Below are positions 1-16,530 of a stretch of 47,500 nucleotides of DNA, piece after piece; positions within the stretch are counted from its first letter, which is position 1, and each line of letters begins with the position of its first letter. A program made the position numbers and the translations under genes. The notes below the pieces were generated by a model that was not told the DNA's origin, ran no database searches, and saw only the letters and a program-made list of their open reading frames with translations. Source of the stretch: Glandiceps talaboti (lineage: Eukaryota > Hemichordata > Enteropneusta > Spengelidae); assembly GCF_964340395.1 (NCBI RefSeq), contig NC_135570.1, positions 2,862,501 through 2,910,000 of the forward strand, written 5' to 3'.

Positions 1-31
1 GACGTCATAGCTTTCGCTATAAATAGACTAT
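1..31 (+). promoter_or_regulatory. CRE-like plus TATA-like block, copy 1
   Basis: GACGTC at 1-6 is followed by TATAAA at 18-23 in the context GCTATAAATAGACTATG. The same pair with the same 17-base offset recurs at 3757-3779. I see no gene starting just downstream, so promoter activity is inference only. Confidence 0.35.
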
Positions 32-124
32 GCCATTATGTCTCGATCTATTCTGCTGAGTCAAGTTTTTGCAAGCACTGCGACTTTAGATACAGAAATT
101 GCTTGCATATGTGATTTGTTCCGT

Positions 125-140
125 GTTTACATTTGTAAAC
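125..140. other. Perfect inverted repeat
   Basis: GTTTACA (125-131) and TGTAAAC (134-140) are reverse complements separated by TT. It is also a forkhead-like motif pair (GTAAACA type). It lies inside repeat copy 1 and has no close counterpart in copy 2. Confidence 0.4.
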
Positions 141-780
141 ATCTGTGAAACAAACAACGTGGACCCCCTGCAGCGCTTTTCTCCTTTCTTGACAAATTTT
201 TAGTTTATATAAATGTCTTTACCATTTGTGTGTCACTTAGGTTAACTTCTTAAATAATTATATCCATTATTATAAAATATGCATCTGACACGTATCAAAA
301 TATTTCAAGATTCTAATCGAGGTAAAAATTCACGCGACTGAGAACGATTTATGTTATAACATAAAATACATACAAATAAATAGGAGTGCCGCATATCTAT
401 AAATTTAATTTATAATATTATAAACTAACATATTAAGCCATGATAACACGTGTACATTTAGTAATTCCCAACATCGTCCGACGTTTGCCGAACGATATGT
501 TGCACTGCACATTTTCACGAATTTACCTACATCGCGTTTTTAATGTATATGTTTCCAAATTGAAGTGAGGTTGTCCGAGGAATCTGATCAAAATCTGATT
601 AATATGGTGTCGAATACAGCTCGATTTATTCTACTTCATTTATGTTCGTTTATTTTCGATTTCGATTTACCACATAATGTATTGTATGCTTACGAGCCAT
701 ACACGTCGTATGAAACGATCAACAATATAACAAACCTTGGGAGCACGACCCCACTGATTAGCATAACGCTGACGTCATGA

Positions 781-1945
781 AAAATTAAGTACGACTAATC
801 ATCAACATTTATATATACAATTTTTTTACATTTTTCTTGACACACAGAACTTATCGAAATGGCTTTTTTGCCATATGCATTATTATAACAACGTATTGAA
901 TTAATTGAGAACCTCGGACAACTGGTTTACAGTACTGGGCAAATAGTAGTCGTGAAAATATGTATTTAACTGTTTATACCATAATTTTATGTTATGGAAA
1001 AGATGAGTTTATTACTATATTAGCACAAAATATGATAACCATGGTATTATCACCCTTCTCATATTATATATAACAACCCAATACGTATGGTTGTCCTGTA
1101 CTGTAACAATATATATATGTCCATTTCAAAATTACTGACAAATAGTAAGATGTATCGAAGCACCTTGTAATTGTATACTTTTACCTGTTAAAGTGGAAAT
1201 TATAGATTAATATGCGACCAAATTCGTAAAATGCGCCACAAAGACACATTCTATACTGTATTGAACCTGTTTTATCTGTAACAAATCGTAATCTAGTTTT
1301 TTCCCCCAAAAAATACATATCTTACACTGCCAATGTTAGACGCAGTTAGACCATTTTATTACGTAGATTGTGCTACTAAAACCCAATGAGATGCTCCAAT
1401 AACTAACTGGTGAAAACATCAAGGCAACGAATGACACCACCAGTGGTACACTTAGCAAGCCTTCAGGGGTGGGGAGGGGTGGAGCGGGGTCAAATCAGTA
1501 CCCAGGTGGATGGCCATATTTTAGAAAATGGGATATGGGTAGAGTCAGGTTTTACTTTGACTCACTGTATTATCTAACTTAAGACAAAGTTGATTAATCT
1601 TTTGAAATTATTTTGGCTTCCTAAGTTTATTTTAGTTTGTCTTTTGACTAAAAATAATATTTTCATATTTTTACGTGATGTGATAACCAAACGTAAGAAC
1701 TTGAACACCAAACCGTACGAAACACTGAGACTACAAGTCATTCAAGAAATATAAAAACAAACAATAAAGAATTTTTCTTCTGCATTATGTCTGTTTACAG
1801 ATATTTACCCGCCAAATTTGTTACATAGACACAGGTAAACTTTGACACCGTCCAGCAGTGGCATGTTTAGGACACTGTCGATATACATAGCTAGCTGATC
1901 GTACCTCCCACGCCTTGAGATTACGAGGGATGCATGTATCTCAAT
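781..1945. other. Non-coding AT-rich interval
   Basis: No convincing exon, RNA gene or repeat is seen. A short G-rich tract (GGGGTGGGGAGGGGTGG) lies near 1468-1484. Open frames are short and low in complexity. Confidence 0.5.
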
Positions 1946-2097
1946 AGTCTTGCTGCTAGACGTTCGGGCTTTCTTTCGATACTATAAGCGAACGAAGTTC
2001 GCAGTGAGGGCTTGCCCGAATGTTCCATCCTCGATAGCGATGTTCGGTCGTGTGTCGTATTGTATCGGAAGAACATCCGAGGTCTAGCAGATAGACT
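1946..2097. repeat. Foldback element (imperfect inverted repeat)
   Basis: The left arm starts AGTCTTGCTGCTAGAC at 1946. The right arm, read on the opposite strand from 2097, starts AGTCTATCTGCTAGAC. CTGCTAGAC (1953-1961) and GTCTAGCAG (2082-2090) pair perfectly. The arms continue for about 50 bases at roughly two-thirds identity. No flanking target duplication was evident. It is probably a small MITE-like element, but a long-stem structured locus is not excluded. Confidence 0.5.
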
Positions 2098-3756
2098 AGT
2101 ATCTCAACAGCGCTTCGTATAAACAGGTTACTGTACAGCAGATATGCTAGACACCCCCTGTGCATTTTTATATCTTTTTAAAATATATTTTTCCAACTTA
2201 ATATTAATATTTTCTATCGTCGTCGATGTCAATCACGACTATCCAAACAACACACACTTACAATGTGGGACTTGGAAGTTTTCTCGAGAAGCAGCCTGTG
2301 GGTCTTATCATAGGGAAGACACTTCCTTGTCTGTGTTCATATCATTAGGAATATTGATACAATGATAGGGGAAACACATATATCCATGCACACATTGAAT
2401 TTGTGTTAGGCATTGTCTTCTCATACCAATTAATTAAATCATTATCTAAAAAAAGACACCACATGAAGATTACGGTTTAATTGTTTATTTTGACAAAAAA
2501 CGATTAAGAAATACCTCTTAAAATTGAATACTTCATAAAGTCGATGATAAGAGTTGTAGCTGCTAGTGGTTGATGTACCGTTCTCCGACTCAAGACTGGT
2601 TAGAAATGGGGGTTGTCTCAATATTGCACAGAATTCCACCCTGCCTCTGATTATGTGTTTCCGTACTTAGTCTGCTCAAGGATGTGTATTAGTAAGATCT
2701 CACTAATACATCCATGATCTGCTATACAACAGCAGGTGCAACGGTAAGACGGAGACACATAACCACACCACAAAACATCGAACTTGGACCTTGCAAATCG
2801 ACTGACCCAGCAAATACAGTGAGTACCCATGAATAACAAACCTTTGATCATCACTACAACACGTTGTAACCATTGATGTATTGGGGAGACATCCATGTCG
2901 TAGATTAAACCAGAGACCAAAACCTGACCCACAACAAAATCTTCAGCTATTACGACTACCGCCCTATTGATTGTAATTGCACAATGTTACGTGGAAAAGC
3001 AAATCAGCATTGTGAAAGAACAACCCATTTTAAAAGGGGGCCATTATGATCGTTGCTAAGTAACTAGCCTAGGAAAATATACTATGAACTTAGGGCTCCA
3101 TGATCAGAAATTCAAGATTTTAACAATGGATCACAAAATCTAGAAACAACTCAGTTCATATCACATGACAACGAAATATATCACATTTAAAACGTTCGTT
3201 TCAACCACAACAATATACCGCTATGCATAATAGAATTTGAAAGGGAAGGAAGACAAAACTTACAAATAAAACCAAAATGGCCGTCAATGATAAAGTGAAA
3301 CCATGCAAATGCAAACATTACCGAGATCATGGTGATATCCACTGCGATGGAATAAATACATCAAGTGCCGAGATTTACCCACAATAGTCATGGTATAGTT
3401 CAAGAGGCCACCACAATGTAAACTGTGCCAGGATATTTAAACTCGTACACCCTGCAACATCGAGTTTACACACGGGTGGCCCCCAGAAACGTACACTACC
3501 TCTAAGCACTGTGGAACAGTGACGGCGAGGCCGCAAACGTGCACGCACCGAGGACCGGTACAGGTATGCAGAGGTGAAACTCTACAAAAGTACGAAGTAT
3601 GCGGTATCAGCAGGGGGGAGCTTTGTCACAACGAGACAACACCCACTTCCAGTCCGTCATTTTCACGTCGGGCTGGGAACGGTCCACCAACACTGAAGTC
3701 AGAGCTAGCTGTGTCTGCTTTGTTGTTGGGGTTAGGGGCGTATATATAGAAACCGC
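2098..3756. other. Non-coding interval
   Basis: No gene recognised. It contains one near-perfect palindrome (2686-2709). The open frame at 3519-3749 has no recognisable domain, and its end overlaps the flank of repeat copy 2. Confidence 0.45.
2686..2709. other. 24-bp near-perfect palindrome
   Basis: GTATTAGT and ACTAATAC flank a central AGATCT (2695-2700). 22 of 24 bases are self-complementary. Its function is unknown. Confidence 0.4.
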
Positions 3757-4330
3757 GACGTCACCGATGTTGCTATAAATAGACTATGACATCATATTTT
3801 AGGCTAAAACTGCTGATGCAAGTTTTTGCAAGCTCTGCGACTTCAATTGATTGCATTATGGCGGTATAATGGGAGAATTAAACCTCCATGCTTGCATATT
3901 TGCATTTGGACCTTCTGGACAAGAAGACAAGGCTTTCGCCCGAAATATTACAGACCTTTCAGTCTTTTCCACGCTTTTTTTTAACTAGCCGAGAAGCCAG
4001 GCAAAATGATGTATGCTTGATAATCTTATCGTTGGTATCTATACTAATCAATCGTGCCAATATGGCATTCTTTTGAGTCTGACAACGATCAGGAGTAGTG
4101 CAAATCTATATCTTTGTTTTTGTCCATAACTCAAATAACACGACTGTGTAAACTTCCAAATAACGTCCAACGTTTCCATTGACGATATGTGATGACATGG
4201 GCAGACAATGTGCCCAAAATGTTGACACTGTACATATTTAGGGTCACTTCAACACATACAGGTGACTATATTGGAGTTTAGCCAAATGATTACGAACCAC
4301 ACACACCATCAACGAATCAAATGTCTTTTT
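3757..4330. repeat. Diverged long repeat, copy 2
   Basis: This copy aligns with the left end of the window. GACGTC at 3757-3762 and TATAAA at 3774-3779 keep the exact 17-base offset of copy 1, followed by GCAAGTTTTTGCAAGC and CTGCGACTTC. Relative to copy 1 it carries an insertion of about 40 bases near 3850. Similarity fades by about 4330. It ends about 500 bp before the CatSper3 start codon, so it could contribute promoter sequence to that gene. Confidence 0.6.
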
Positions 4331-4717
4331 TACTCGGATTTCCACAATGTTCAGTTCGCAAATTGGGTTCTAAGATTTCACGGTACAAAATTACGTACGA
4401 GAAATTAGCAGATCAGCCGTTAGTGGTCTGCAAGAGCAAAATCTAAATTTCTGTCGTTTTTTGACTTCCTCACCACTCAAACTAGGCACACCTCCTCCCC
4501 TTACCAAAATTCCTTGATATATATATGGAAAAAGAGTAAGACAACACAACACGTTCGCCACTTCTAACAAGACAAGTGTCCTGATGATCGCTGCTAGCCC
4601 TTAGCAAAGACAACATCTCTGCAAGTACACGCCTAGCACATGCAGCAGCAACGGAAATAGCAAGCGATAGAACGACCGTGCACGTGCGTTCCATCCCACT
4701 GAAACGAATGTGATTTG

Positions 4718-4725
4718 TGACGTCA
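4718..4725 (+). promoter_or_regulatory. CRE (TGACGTCA) upstream of CatSper3
   Basis: A perfect palindromic cAMP-response element lies 112 bp before the CatSper3 ATG at 4837, with no intervening coding sequence. In mammals, many genes transcribed in post-meiotic male germ cells use CRE sites bound by CREM. A similar role here is inference. Confidence 0.5.
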
Positions 4726-4836
4726 CTGATTTTCGAACACATTTAATTTTGAACATTTCCTGTCATATCTTTTCGAAACTACTGTATAATATTTTCTCAT
4801 CGACGACATTTTGCCATCTTTGGTTCCGCCAGCAAA

Positions 4837-9699
<4,863 letters not shown>

Positions 9700-9972
9700 G
9701 AAATTGAACTTTGACACTTACACTTTGACATGACCGTGAATTTATACCTCCAACCACAGATAATTATCGGTCGCTCTACATTTCATGATGAATATGTCAG
9801 TTTTACTTCAGCAAAGATACGAAATACATTGTTAATGTTCCCTCCCTCCATTTAATGTGTATGTCAAGTCTAGCATTTTAAACACCCCCTCCTCCTCACC
9901 TCTACAAAAAGATACTCATTTTCTTTCGTTAGTTTTCAAAGAGGAGTGTCTATGAACAAAACAAAGATTAAG

Positions 9973-9978
9973 AATAAA
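9973..9978 (+). terminator. Candidate CatSper3 polyadenylation signal
   Basis: A canonical AATAAA lies 274 bp after the CatSper3 stop codon. It is the first exact hexamer after the stop that I saw. Cleavage would fall near 9990-10005. Confidence 0.5.
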
Positions 9979-10850
9979 ATTGTCGGACCCCTTCCTCCCC
10001 CGATCATTGGATGGAATCGGAAAACAAAAGTCAGCGTCGTCATCTGACACTCAAACATGTCCTTATACTGTACCGATCAATAGGACCAATATATAAATCG
10101 CCGTTTTGATCAACAATTTTGTTCTGAAATTAATTCGAATTAAAATTACGTTTCATGAATTCGATATCTCAATGTGAATTTCTTTTAACTAAGTAAAAAA
10201 AGTTCACTGTATTCAGAGCTCTCGACGGTTATTTTCGGACTGGATTTATGTACGTCAACTGTAAATTATACGTATGCGGAAGGGAGCCCTCAGCCGTCCG
10301 GTTCACATAGTGACCTTTGTTTTTATTGTTGTCCCCTCCACCTGTTTCTCGTTTAGCAGCTAGCGGTATTGGTCACTTGCTTTGTAGGGGCATAAAGCGT
10401 CCCCATTAACCATTTTATACGAACAAGGACTTTATAAGTATGTTGACTGAAGTTGAATGCACCGTAATATTCGGAAAACGATGGGTGTAATGACGTAACG
10501 CTATAAACAGACGGGGTCGTGGGGTCACTGCACTTTGAGTTTAAGTGACATTGTTGTACAATATTATTGGCACAATTTCATCGTAATAGCGCCACCTAGT
10601 AATAATGGCAGTTATCAAATGAGCTTACTCAGAATGACAAGTATTTTGTATACATGTAATATAAATCTCGAATTCGCTTTTATGATGGAAATTAAAGACA
10701 TTAAATACAATTTATTTATTTGTTATTATTGATAATGGAATGGAATCTATCACACTTCATTTACGCGAACTACGACCATATATGTTACACATGCATATGT
10801 TCAAGTGATTGAGTGAGGAATCTACATAGATATTTGTGGTTTGTCACATT
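9979..10850. other. Non-coding interval with a TATA-like motif
   Basis: TGACGTAACGCTATAAACAGAC at about 10490-10511 (TATAAA 10502-10507) resembles the GACGTC...GCTATAAATAGAC blocks at 1 and 3757, but with shorter spacing. No coding sequence follows it that I can support. Confidence 0.35.
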
Positions 10851-11000
10851 ATTACAAGCAGTAAACACACGGTCAATCATATTACAAGCAGTAAACACAC
10901 GGTCAATCATATTACAAGCAGTAAACACACGGTCAAGCATATTACAAGCAGTAAACACACGGTCAATCATATTACAAGCAGTAAACACACGGTCAATTAT
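10851..11000. repeat. 30-bp tandem repeat, 5 copies
   Basis: Five head-to-tail units begin ATTACAAGCAGTAAACACAC and end with GGTCAATCAT. They differ by only one or two substitutions, so the array is young. There are no spacers, so it is not a CRISPR array. Confidence 0.95.
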
Positions 11001-11281
11001 ATTTGAATAGGGGATAGTGACCGCGACTATTTATTCTCTCATTTCCTATATACAGACTTGTACTAGTTAATTAGTTGAAGTTACCATTGAAAGCATGTTC
11101 TCATACAATAACTTCGCTCTTAGTATAGTACACAATACTATTGCAACAATTGCTGTTCTTATTTTTCGTTAACTTTTATCAGGTAAACAATTTACCAGTA
11201 CAGTGGCAGGCGTTTTATACATTTTTTGCAGGTGCAGACAAGAGACTATGATTAGTGTACAACCCCCTCGAAAAACATATT

Positions 11282-11332
<51 letters not shown>

Positions 11333-11402
11333 AACAATAACAACGTTGACAACAACAGCAACAACAACAACAACAACAATAGCCAACTAAACAAACAACA
11401 AC
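11282..11402. repeat. (AAC)n microsatellite
   Basis: Long AAC repeats with a few interruptions (AAT, GTTGAC). The Asn-rich reading is an artefact of the repeat. Confidence 0.95.
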
Positions 11403-11949
11403 AAATCGTTGTGACATTTTATAAAAATTGTATGACGTTTGGCGCACTTTCACAGACACACAGAGAGTAGCACGATGGGTGTTTATTTCAGAATCAGTAC
11501 GTAGAACTGAGTTTTTGGCAATATGATAAGTCGTTTCTTGCTGGTACTATCAAGGGTCAGCTGCTTGTAAGCTGTTGTCAAGGTGATATAAGACTGTAAT
11601 GTTTTGTAGTGATATTGTCATGTTCTGTAAATGAATGCCAACTCTATACTTGACATTCGAAATTGTTAGCAACGAACGAGATTAGAGAAAATTGATTTGT
11701 TACACATTGTTGTACCCGTACCACAAACTTTTCATAAACAATTTTAGAGTTAATTTTTCATCGTCGAAACAGATAAAATATACATTTATTAGTTATAAAA
11801 AAATTAATCAAGATAGAAATGTGCACTATATAGTTTGGTAAAATAAGACTTTATCCATAATATATATAATCATGTGGATTGTAAATTCTACTCGAAAACT
11901 ATAGATTATTGAATTTCCTCAAGAGATGTGTAGAATAAACAGACATAGT
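11403..11949. other. Non-coding AT-rich interval
   Basis: No feature recognised. Confidence 0.5.
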
Positions 11950-12048
11950 AGAAGCACACAGATAGGCACATACACACCCACACCCATCCACACCCACCCA
12001 CCCCCACACACAATCACTCGCTAACACACATGTACACGTATGCACATG

Positions 12049-12106
<58 letters not shown>

Positions 12107-12175
12107 CGCACGTACGTACGTACGCACATGCACACTCACGTGCACGTACATACACACTCACACACATACATTAAA
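11950..12175. repeat. (CA)n microsatellite with degenerate flanks
   Basis: A pure CA core at about 12053-12100 is flanked by degenerate ACACCC, CACGTA and ACACTC runs. Alternating purine-pyrimidine sequence of this kind can adopt Z-DNA. Confidence 0.95.
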
Positions 12176-12352
12176 AAGCTTTAGTAGGGCTAATATGTAT
12201 GACAAACCTCGACAAAATTTAAATCACTCGATGTTCATGAAAGTCGTGGCCTAATATATTACTTTCATACCAATGGCGTTCTGTTCCCTGGGTGGCCAGC
12301 CATGTAATACAAGACACGGATATTTGCTCAATGTGGAATCGTCGCATATAGA

Positions 12353-13449
<1,097 letters not shown>

Positions 13450-13471
13450 GAGAGAAAGAGATAGATAGAGA

Positions 13472-13544
<73 letters not shown>

Positions 13545-13565
13545 AGAGAGAGAAAGAGAGAGAGA
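13450..13565. repeat. (GA)n microsatellite
   Basis: A long GA run with GAAA and GATA interruptions at the edges. Confidence 0.95.
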
Positions 13566-13604
13566 TCTTGACGTTTATACATTGATACTGTTTTATTTCT
13601 GGGT

Positions 13605-13694
13605 GTGCTAGCAACTCTAAACGGTAACTGATCTAAACAAGTTGATTTCGTGCTAGCAACTCTAAACGGTAACTGATCTAAACAAGTCGATTTT
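13605..13694. repeat. 45-bp tandem duplication
   Basis: Units starting at 13605 and 13650 share GTGCTAGCAACTCTAAACGG and the following bases, with two differences near the end. It is a recent duplication. Confidence 0.9.
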
Positions 13695-13827
13695 GTCCAT
13701 TTTCACTTCCCTAATCCTAATTTCATTCATCCGCTCATCCACTCATTGAAAAAAACAGCAATACTGCACATCCACATTCTGCTCTTACCCCTTTCTTCAC
13801 CCCCTCCATTCGACTGATCGCTTGCCT

Positions 13828-13900
13828 ACCTGCCTGCCTGCCTGCCGGCCGGACTGACTGACTGACTGATTGACTGACTGACTGACTGACTGACTGACTA
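13828..13900. repeat. (CTGC)n then (ACTG)n microsatellite
   Basis: CTGC repeats turn into ACTG repeats just upstream of the open segment at 13942. Confidence 0.9.
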
Positions 13901-13941
13901 TACTAACGTGTCTATCTGTTCCCCGCTAACCACCCTACCAG

Positions 13942-14129
13942 TACTAACTAAAAATATAAAGATATGGGTTGAAGGGTCAGAAGAATATCGTATCTTATTC
14001 TACTGTCCGAGAAGAGATGCTATAGAATTACTGGTAGACACATATCCGTCGCTGAAATATCACAATGAGGTGGAAATACTAAAGATTAGACCGAAAAATA
14101 AGTTTGCAGTAACTGTTTTTAAGTCTTGA
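13942..14129 (+). CDS. Unidentified short coding-like segment A (possible terminal exon)
   Basis: The segment is open from a possible acceptor (CACCCTACCAG, ending 13941) to TGA at 14127-14129, about 62 residues. The predicted order is strand (KIWVEGSEEYRILFYC), helix (RRDAIELLVDTYPSL), strand, strand (KFAVTVFKS). It aligns without gaps over 31 residues to a segment on the opposite strand at 19664-19850: 12 identities, including LTK, E.S, F.CPRR and LL. Many of the shared residues use different codons (Ser TCA against AGT, Arg AGA against CGC), which suggests conservation at protein level. I do not recognise the family. The topology loosely recalls thioredoxin-like folds, but no redox motif is clear. 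No upstream exon was found; it may be a pseudogene. Confidence 0.35.
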
Positions 14130-14200
14130 CCAACACTTTTACAAATCTAGCTTTGGGAAAATTTTGAAGGAAAAAAAAGGTTTTATATGTGTTCTCCTAG

Positions 14201-14384
14201 ATTGCTACAAAATTGTCATAAATCACAAAGCTTCCCACGGATAATGACAAGATCTTTATACAACTATCCCCATAACTGGGTAGATATATTGGCAGAAAGG
14301 CACAGACAAAATTTGCTTACCGCGGATGACGTGTTTGCTACATTTTTGGGATTCAAATCAAACAGGATTAAAGTTACTGTTTAA
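14201..14384 (+). CDS. Unidentified short coding-like segment D (possible terminal exon)
   Basis: It follows a good acceptor (TGTGTTCTCCTAG, ending 14200) and runs 60 codons to TAA at 14382-14384, entered in phase 2 (one base, then TTG CTA). The core, RSLYNYPHNWVDILAERHR...NRIKVTV, can be aligned with segment A (RILFYCPRRDAIELL...KFAVTV) with one gap, and both end in VTV shortly before the stop. It lies 70 bp after A on the same strand, which suggests a tandem duplication. The function is unknown and no start exon is visible. Confidence 0.33.
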
Positions 14385-14472
14385 CGAAGTGTAGTTTTTG
14401 TTACGTGTTTTGACAAGTACAATCATTTTAAAAGTAACTAACTGTTTAGATGGATTTTTACAGCTAGGATGC

Positions 14473-14534
14473 GATTGTATATGATACATTCTATCCCAAC
14501 TTAAACTATGATTGTATATGATACATTCTATTTC
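14473..14534. repeat. 37-bp tandem duplication
   Basis: GATTGTATATGATACATTCT occurs at 14473 and again at 14510, with CTTAAACT after each. Confidence 0.8.
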
Positions 14535-14788
14535 ACTTAAACTCAACATAGGTTCATCTAAGTTACACTGGTTTAGTCTTCAAACCTAAAACCCAGTACG
14601 AATTTGCAGTCCGTTTTTTTTTGACCGACGCTTCATTAAAGTAACCTCACACCACTAAATAATATTCTTTTCAGGGTCTGAGAAGTAACATATTGAGTTT
14701 CTAGCGTGTGTTGAGATTACAAAGTCAAGGGAAAAAGTCAAGATCAATATCAAGTTAAGATGCAACTAATTGTACCACAGAACTGGTG

Positions 14789-15190
14789 ATCATGAATCGT
14801 GTATATAGAAAGTCGTGGATGGTTTTGGGGTATATCAGGAGACGTAATGTGTCCATCATGAATCGTGTATACAGAAAGTCGTGGATGGTTTTGGGGTATA
14901 TCAGGAGACGTAATGTGTCCACCATGAATCGTGTATATAGAAAGTCGTGGATGGTTTTGGGGTATATCAGGAGACGTGATGTGTCCACCATGAATAGTGT
15001 ATATAGAAAGTCGTGGATGGTTTTGGGGTATATCAGGAGACGTGATGTGTCCACCATGAATAGTGTATATAGAAAGTCGTGGATGGTTTTGGGGTATATC
15101 AGGAGACGTAATGTGTCCACCATGAATCGTGTATATAGAAAGTCGTGGATGGTTTTGGGGTATATCAGGAGACGTGATGTGTCCACCATC
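14789..15190. repeat. 66-bp minisatellite, 6 copies
   Basis: Six near-identical units begin ATCATGAATCGTGTATATAG or a close variant. Because 66 is a multiple of three and no stop occurs in the unit, both strands read open through the whole array (about 165 and 173 codons). This is most simply a by-product of the repeat. Variants A/G at one position (CGTAATG or CGTGATG) and C/T at another mark unit subtypes. Confidence 0.93.
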
Positions 15191-15952
15191 AAAACGGTCT
15201 CAGGGTGGATTCCGGTCACGCTTTCCTTTCGGATCCTGTGTAATCGTTGTTGTTGTTTTTTTGTTATCAAAATCAAAATCTAAGTAAAATGGTCGCTATG
15301 GAGATGTGATATGCCTCGTGTAAACTCATCCAATCATAGTTCGTCGAAGTCCTAAGAATTTTTCCTGCAGATTACGTTCGAACTATCATCAGCACAGTAA
15401 ATGAAAGCGCCACCCAAATTTATTGCGACTTTCGATGAATGAAAGTCAAAAATATAGAGTGAGCGAAATTTAGTAAAAATGATGCGATATAAAATCTGTT
15501 GTACATTCCAGCCAGTAAAATAATTATGTTTAAGTTAGATAAATGAAACTGAAATCAGTGTGATTGTTAATTTTGAAATTATCTCATCATAAAGATCCTT
15601 GTTTTCTTGATCGCAACTTCAAATTGATGACTTTACTGGCCTGAATGTAGAACCGATGAAATTAAATGTAATTGTAAATCAGTTCTCGGTAGCCACGTTT
15701 TGGCAGTCTCGTCGACACTGATTTTTCTACGTCGTATGACTAACCACCTGTGACCCAGCACCAACTTTTAACAAATATAACTCTATTGTCTTCGTATTTT
15801 CAAGTGAACTTAACGAAATGATAAGTAATGATGCGTAAACATTTGTGTCAGGCTTGATAGAGTTTGGTTTGAGGGGTGAGAAACCCATTCAGCAAACGTC
15901 TGTCTGGTATTATTGCATTCGCGTATTTTTTTTTTGACAATTTACTTTCCAG
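15191..15952. other. Non-coding interval
   Basis: No supported feature. A strong polypyrimidine tract and CAG acceptor end this stretch at 15952. Confidence 0.45.
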
Positions 15953-16163
15953 GGAGGGAGCCTGTGAAAAGGTGTCATTCCGTGGTGAACAACTTTTGTC
16001 TCTACAATCGATTAGTTATGACAGATCACCCTGCATGGTACGGTATTGGGGTACATCTGGGGCAACGTTTGATAATGTGATACAGTGTTTATTCATGTAC
16101 TTCAATAGAAGAGCATGTCGACAAGGTCGGCCATGTATTGCTCGCTTTTCCGGTCTCGAGTGA
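15953..16163 (+). CDS. Unidentified short coding-like segment E (possible terminal exon)
   Basis: A long T tract and TTTACTTTCCAG make a strong acceptor ending at 15952. The frame then runs 69 codons to TGA at 16161-16163, entered in phase 2 like segment D. The C-terminal part, MVRYWGTSGATFDNVIQCLF, has the strand-then-helix shape of segments A and C. It shares Y..TSG with segment C, 250 bp downstream. I do not recognise a family. It could be a real last exon whose upstream exons are too short to see, or a decayed copy. Confidence 0.33.
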
Positions 16164-16332
16164 TTTGATTACAAAATTGACACCGAGACTTTCTGCTACA
16201 ATACGACACGTGGTATTGTTAATTGAAACATTAAGAGTAGTCATGACTCGTTATAAAACAGTTTAGTTAGAATTACCATCATTTTAATATGGATACAATA
16301 ACATTGACATCACCATGTTAACTCGCCTACAG

Positions 16333-16530
16333 TTCTACCAAATATATTTCCTGAGTTTGTGTCTTTTTGAAATTAAAGGCCAGGGTTTCAATCCACGGTT
16401 CTTGTATTTGTATTTTTCTACAAGTGGAGTCATATTAAAGGATTACGTAGGACTAATGGTTTATTCAGGACCAATTTTTTCGAAAACTCTGCCGGCAACT
16501 GTTTTACTCAGTTCTAATCCTAATAACTGA
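16333..16530 (+). CDS. Unidentified short coding-like segment C (possible terminal exon)
   Basis: It is open from a possible acceptor (ACTCGCCTACAG) to TGA at 16528-16530, 65 codons. RFLYLYFSTSGVILKDYVG...LPATVLLSSN resembles segment A (RILFYC...KFAVTVFKS). At DNA level, GCAACTGTTTTA near its end matches GTAACTGTTTTT near the end of A. The splice phase differs from D and E, so the acceptor is uncertain. No family assigned. Confidence 0.28.
   Translation, partial: FYQIYFLSLCLFEIKGQGFNPRFLYLYFSTSGVILKDYVGLMVYSGPIFSKTLPATVLLSSNPNN

Larger units (their letters stand above)
1..780. repeat. Diverged long repeat, copy 1 (cut by window edge)
   Basis: The first ~95 bases match 3757-3850 closely: GACGTCA, then 11 bases later GCTATAAATAGACTATG, then CAAGTTTTTGCAAGC and CTGCGACTT. 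Weaker collinear similarity follows: the AACATCGTCCGACGTTTGCC block near 468-490 against AACGTCCAACGTTTCC near 4161-4178, and TTACGAGCCA near 690 against TTACGAACCA near 4290. The copy begins at base 1, so it probably extends to the left. No coding sequence is seen inside. It could be an interspersed element or an old segmental duplication carrying promoter-like sequence. Confidence 0.6.

Noticed and set aside
10851-11000. CRISPR-like array of 30-bp repeats
   Set aside because: Units are directly adjacent with no unique spacers, and the surrounding DNA is clearly eukaryotic.
13942-14129. Assignment of segment A to the SelW/SelH (Rdx) selenoprotein family
   Set aside because: The strand-helix-strand-strand order is compatible, but the CxxC/CxxU motif does not align and no SECIS element was identified.
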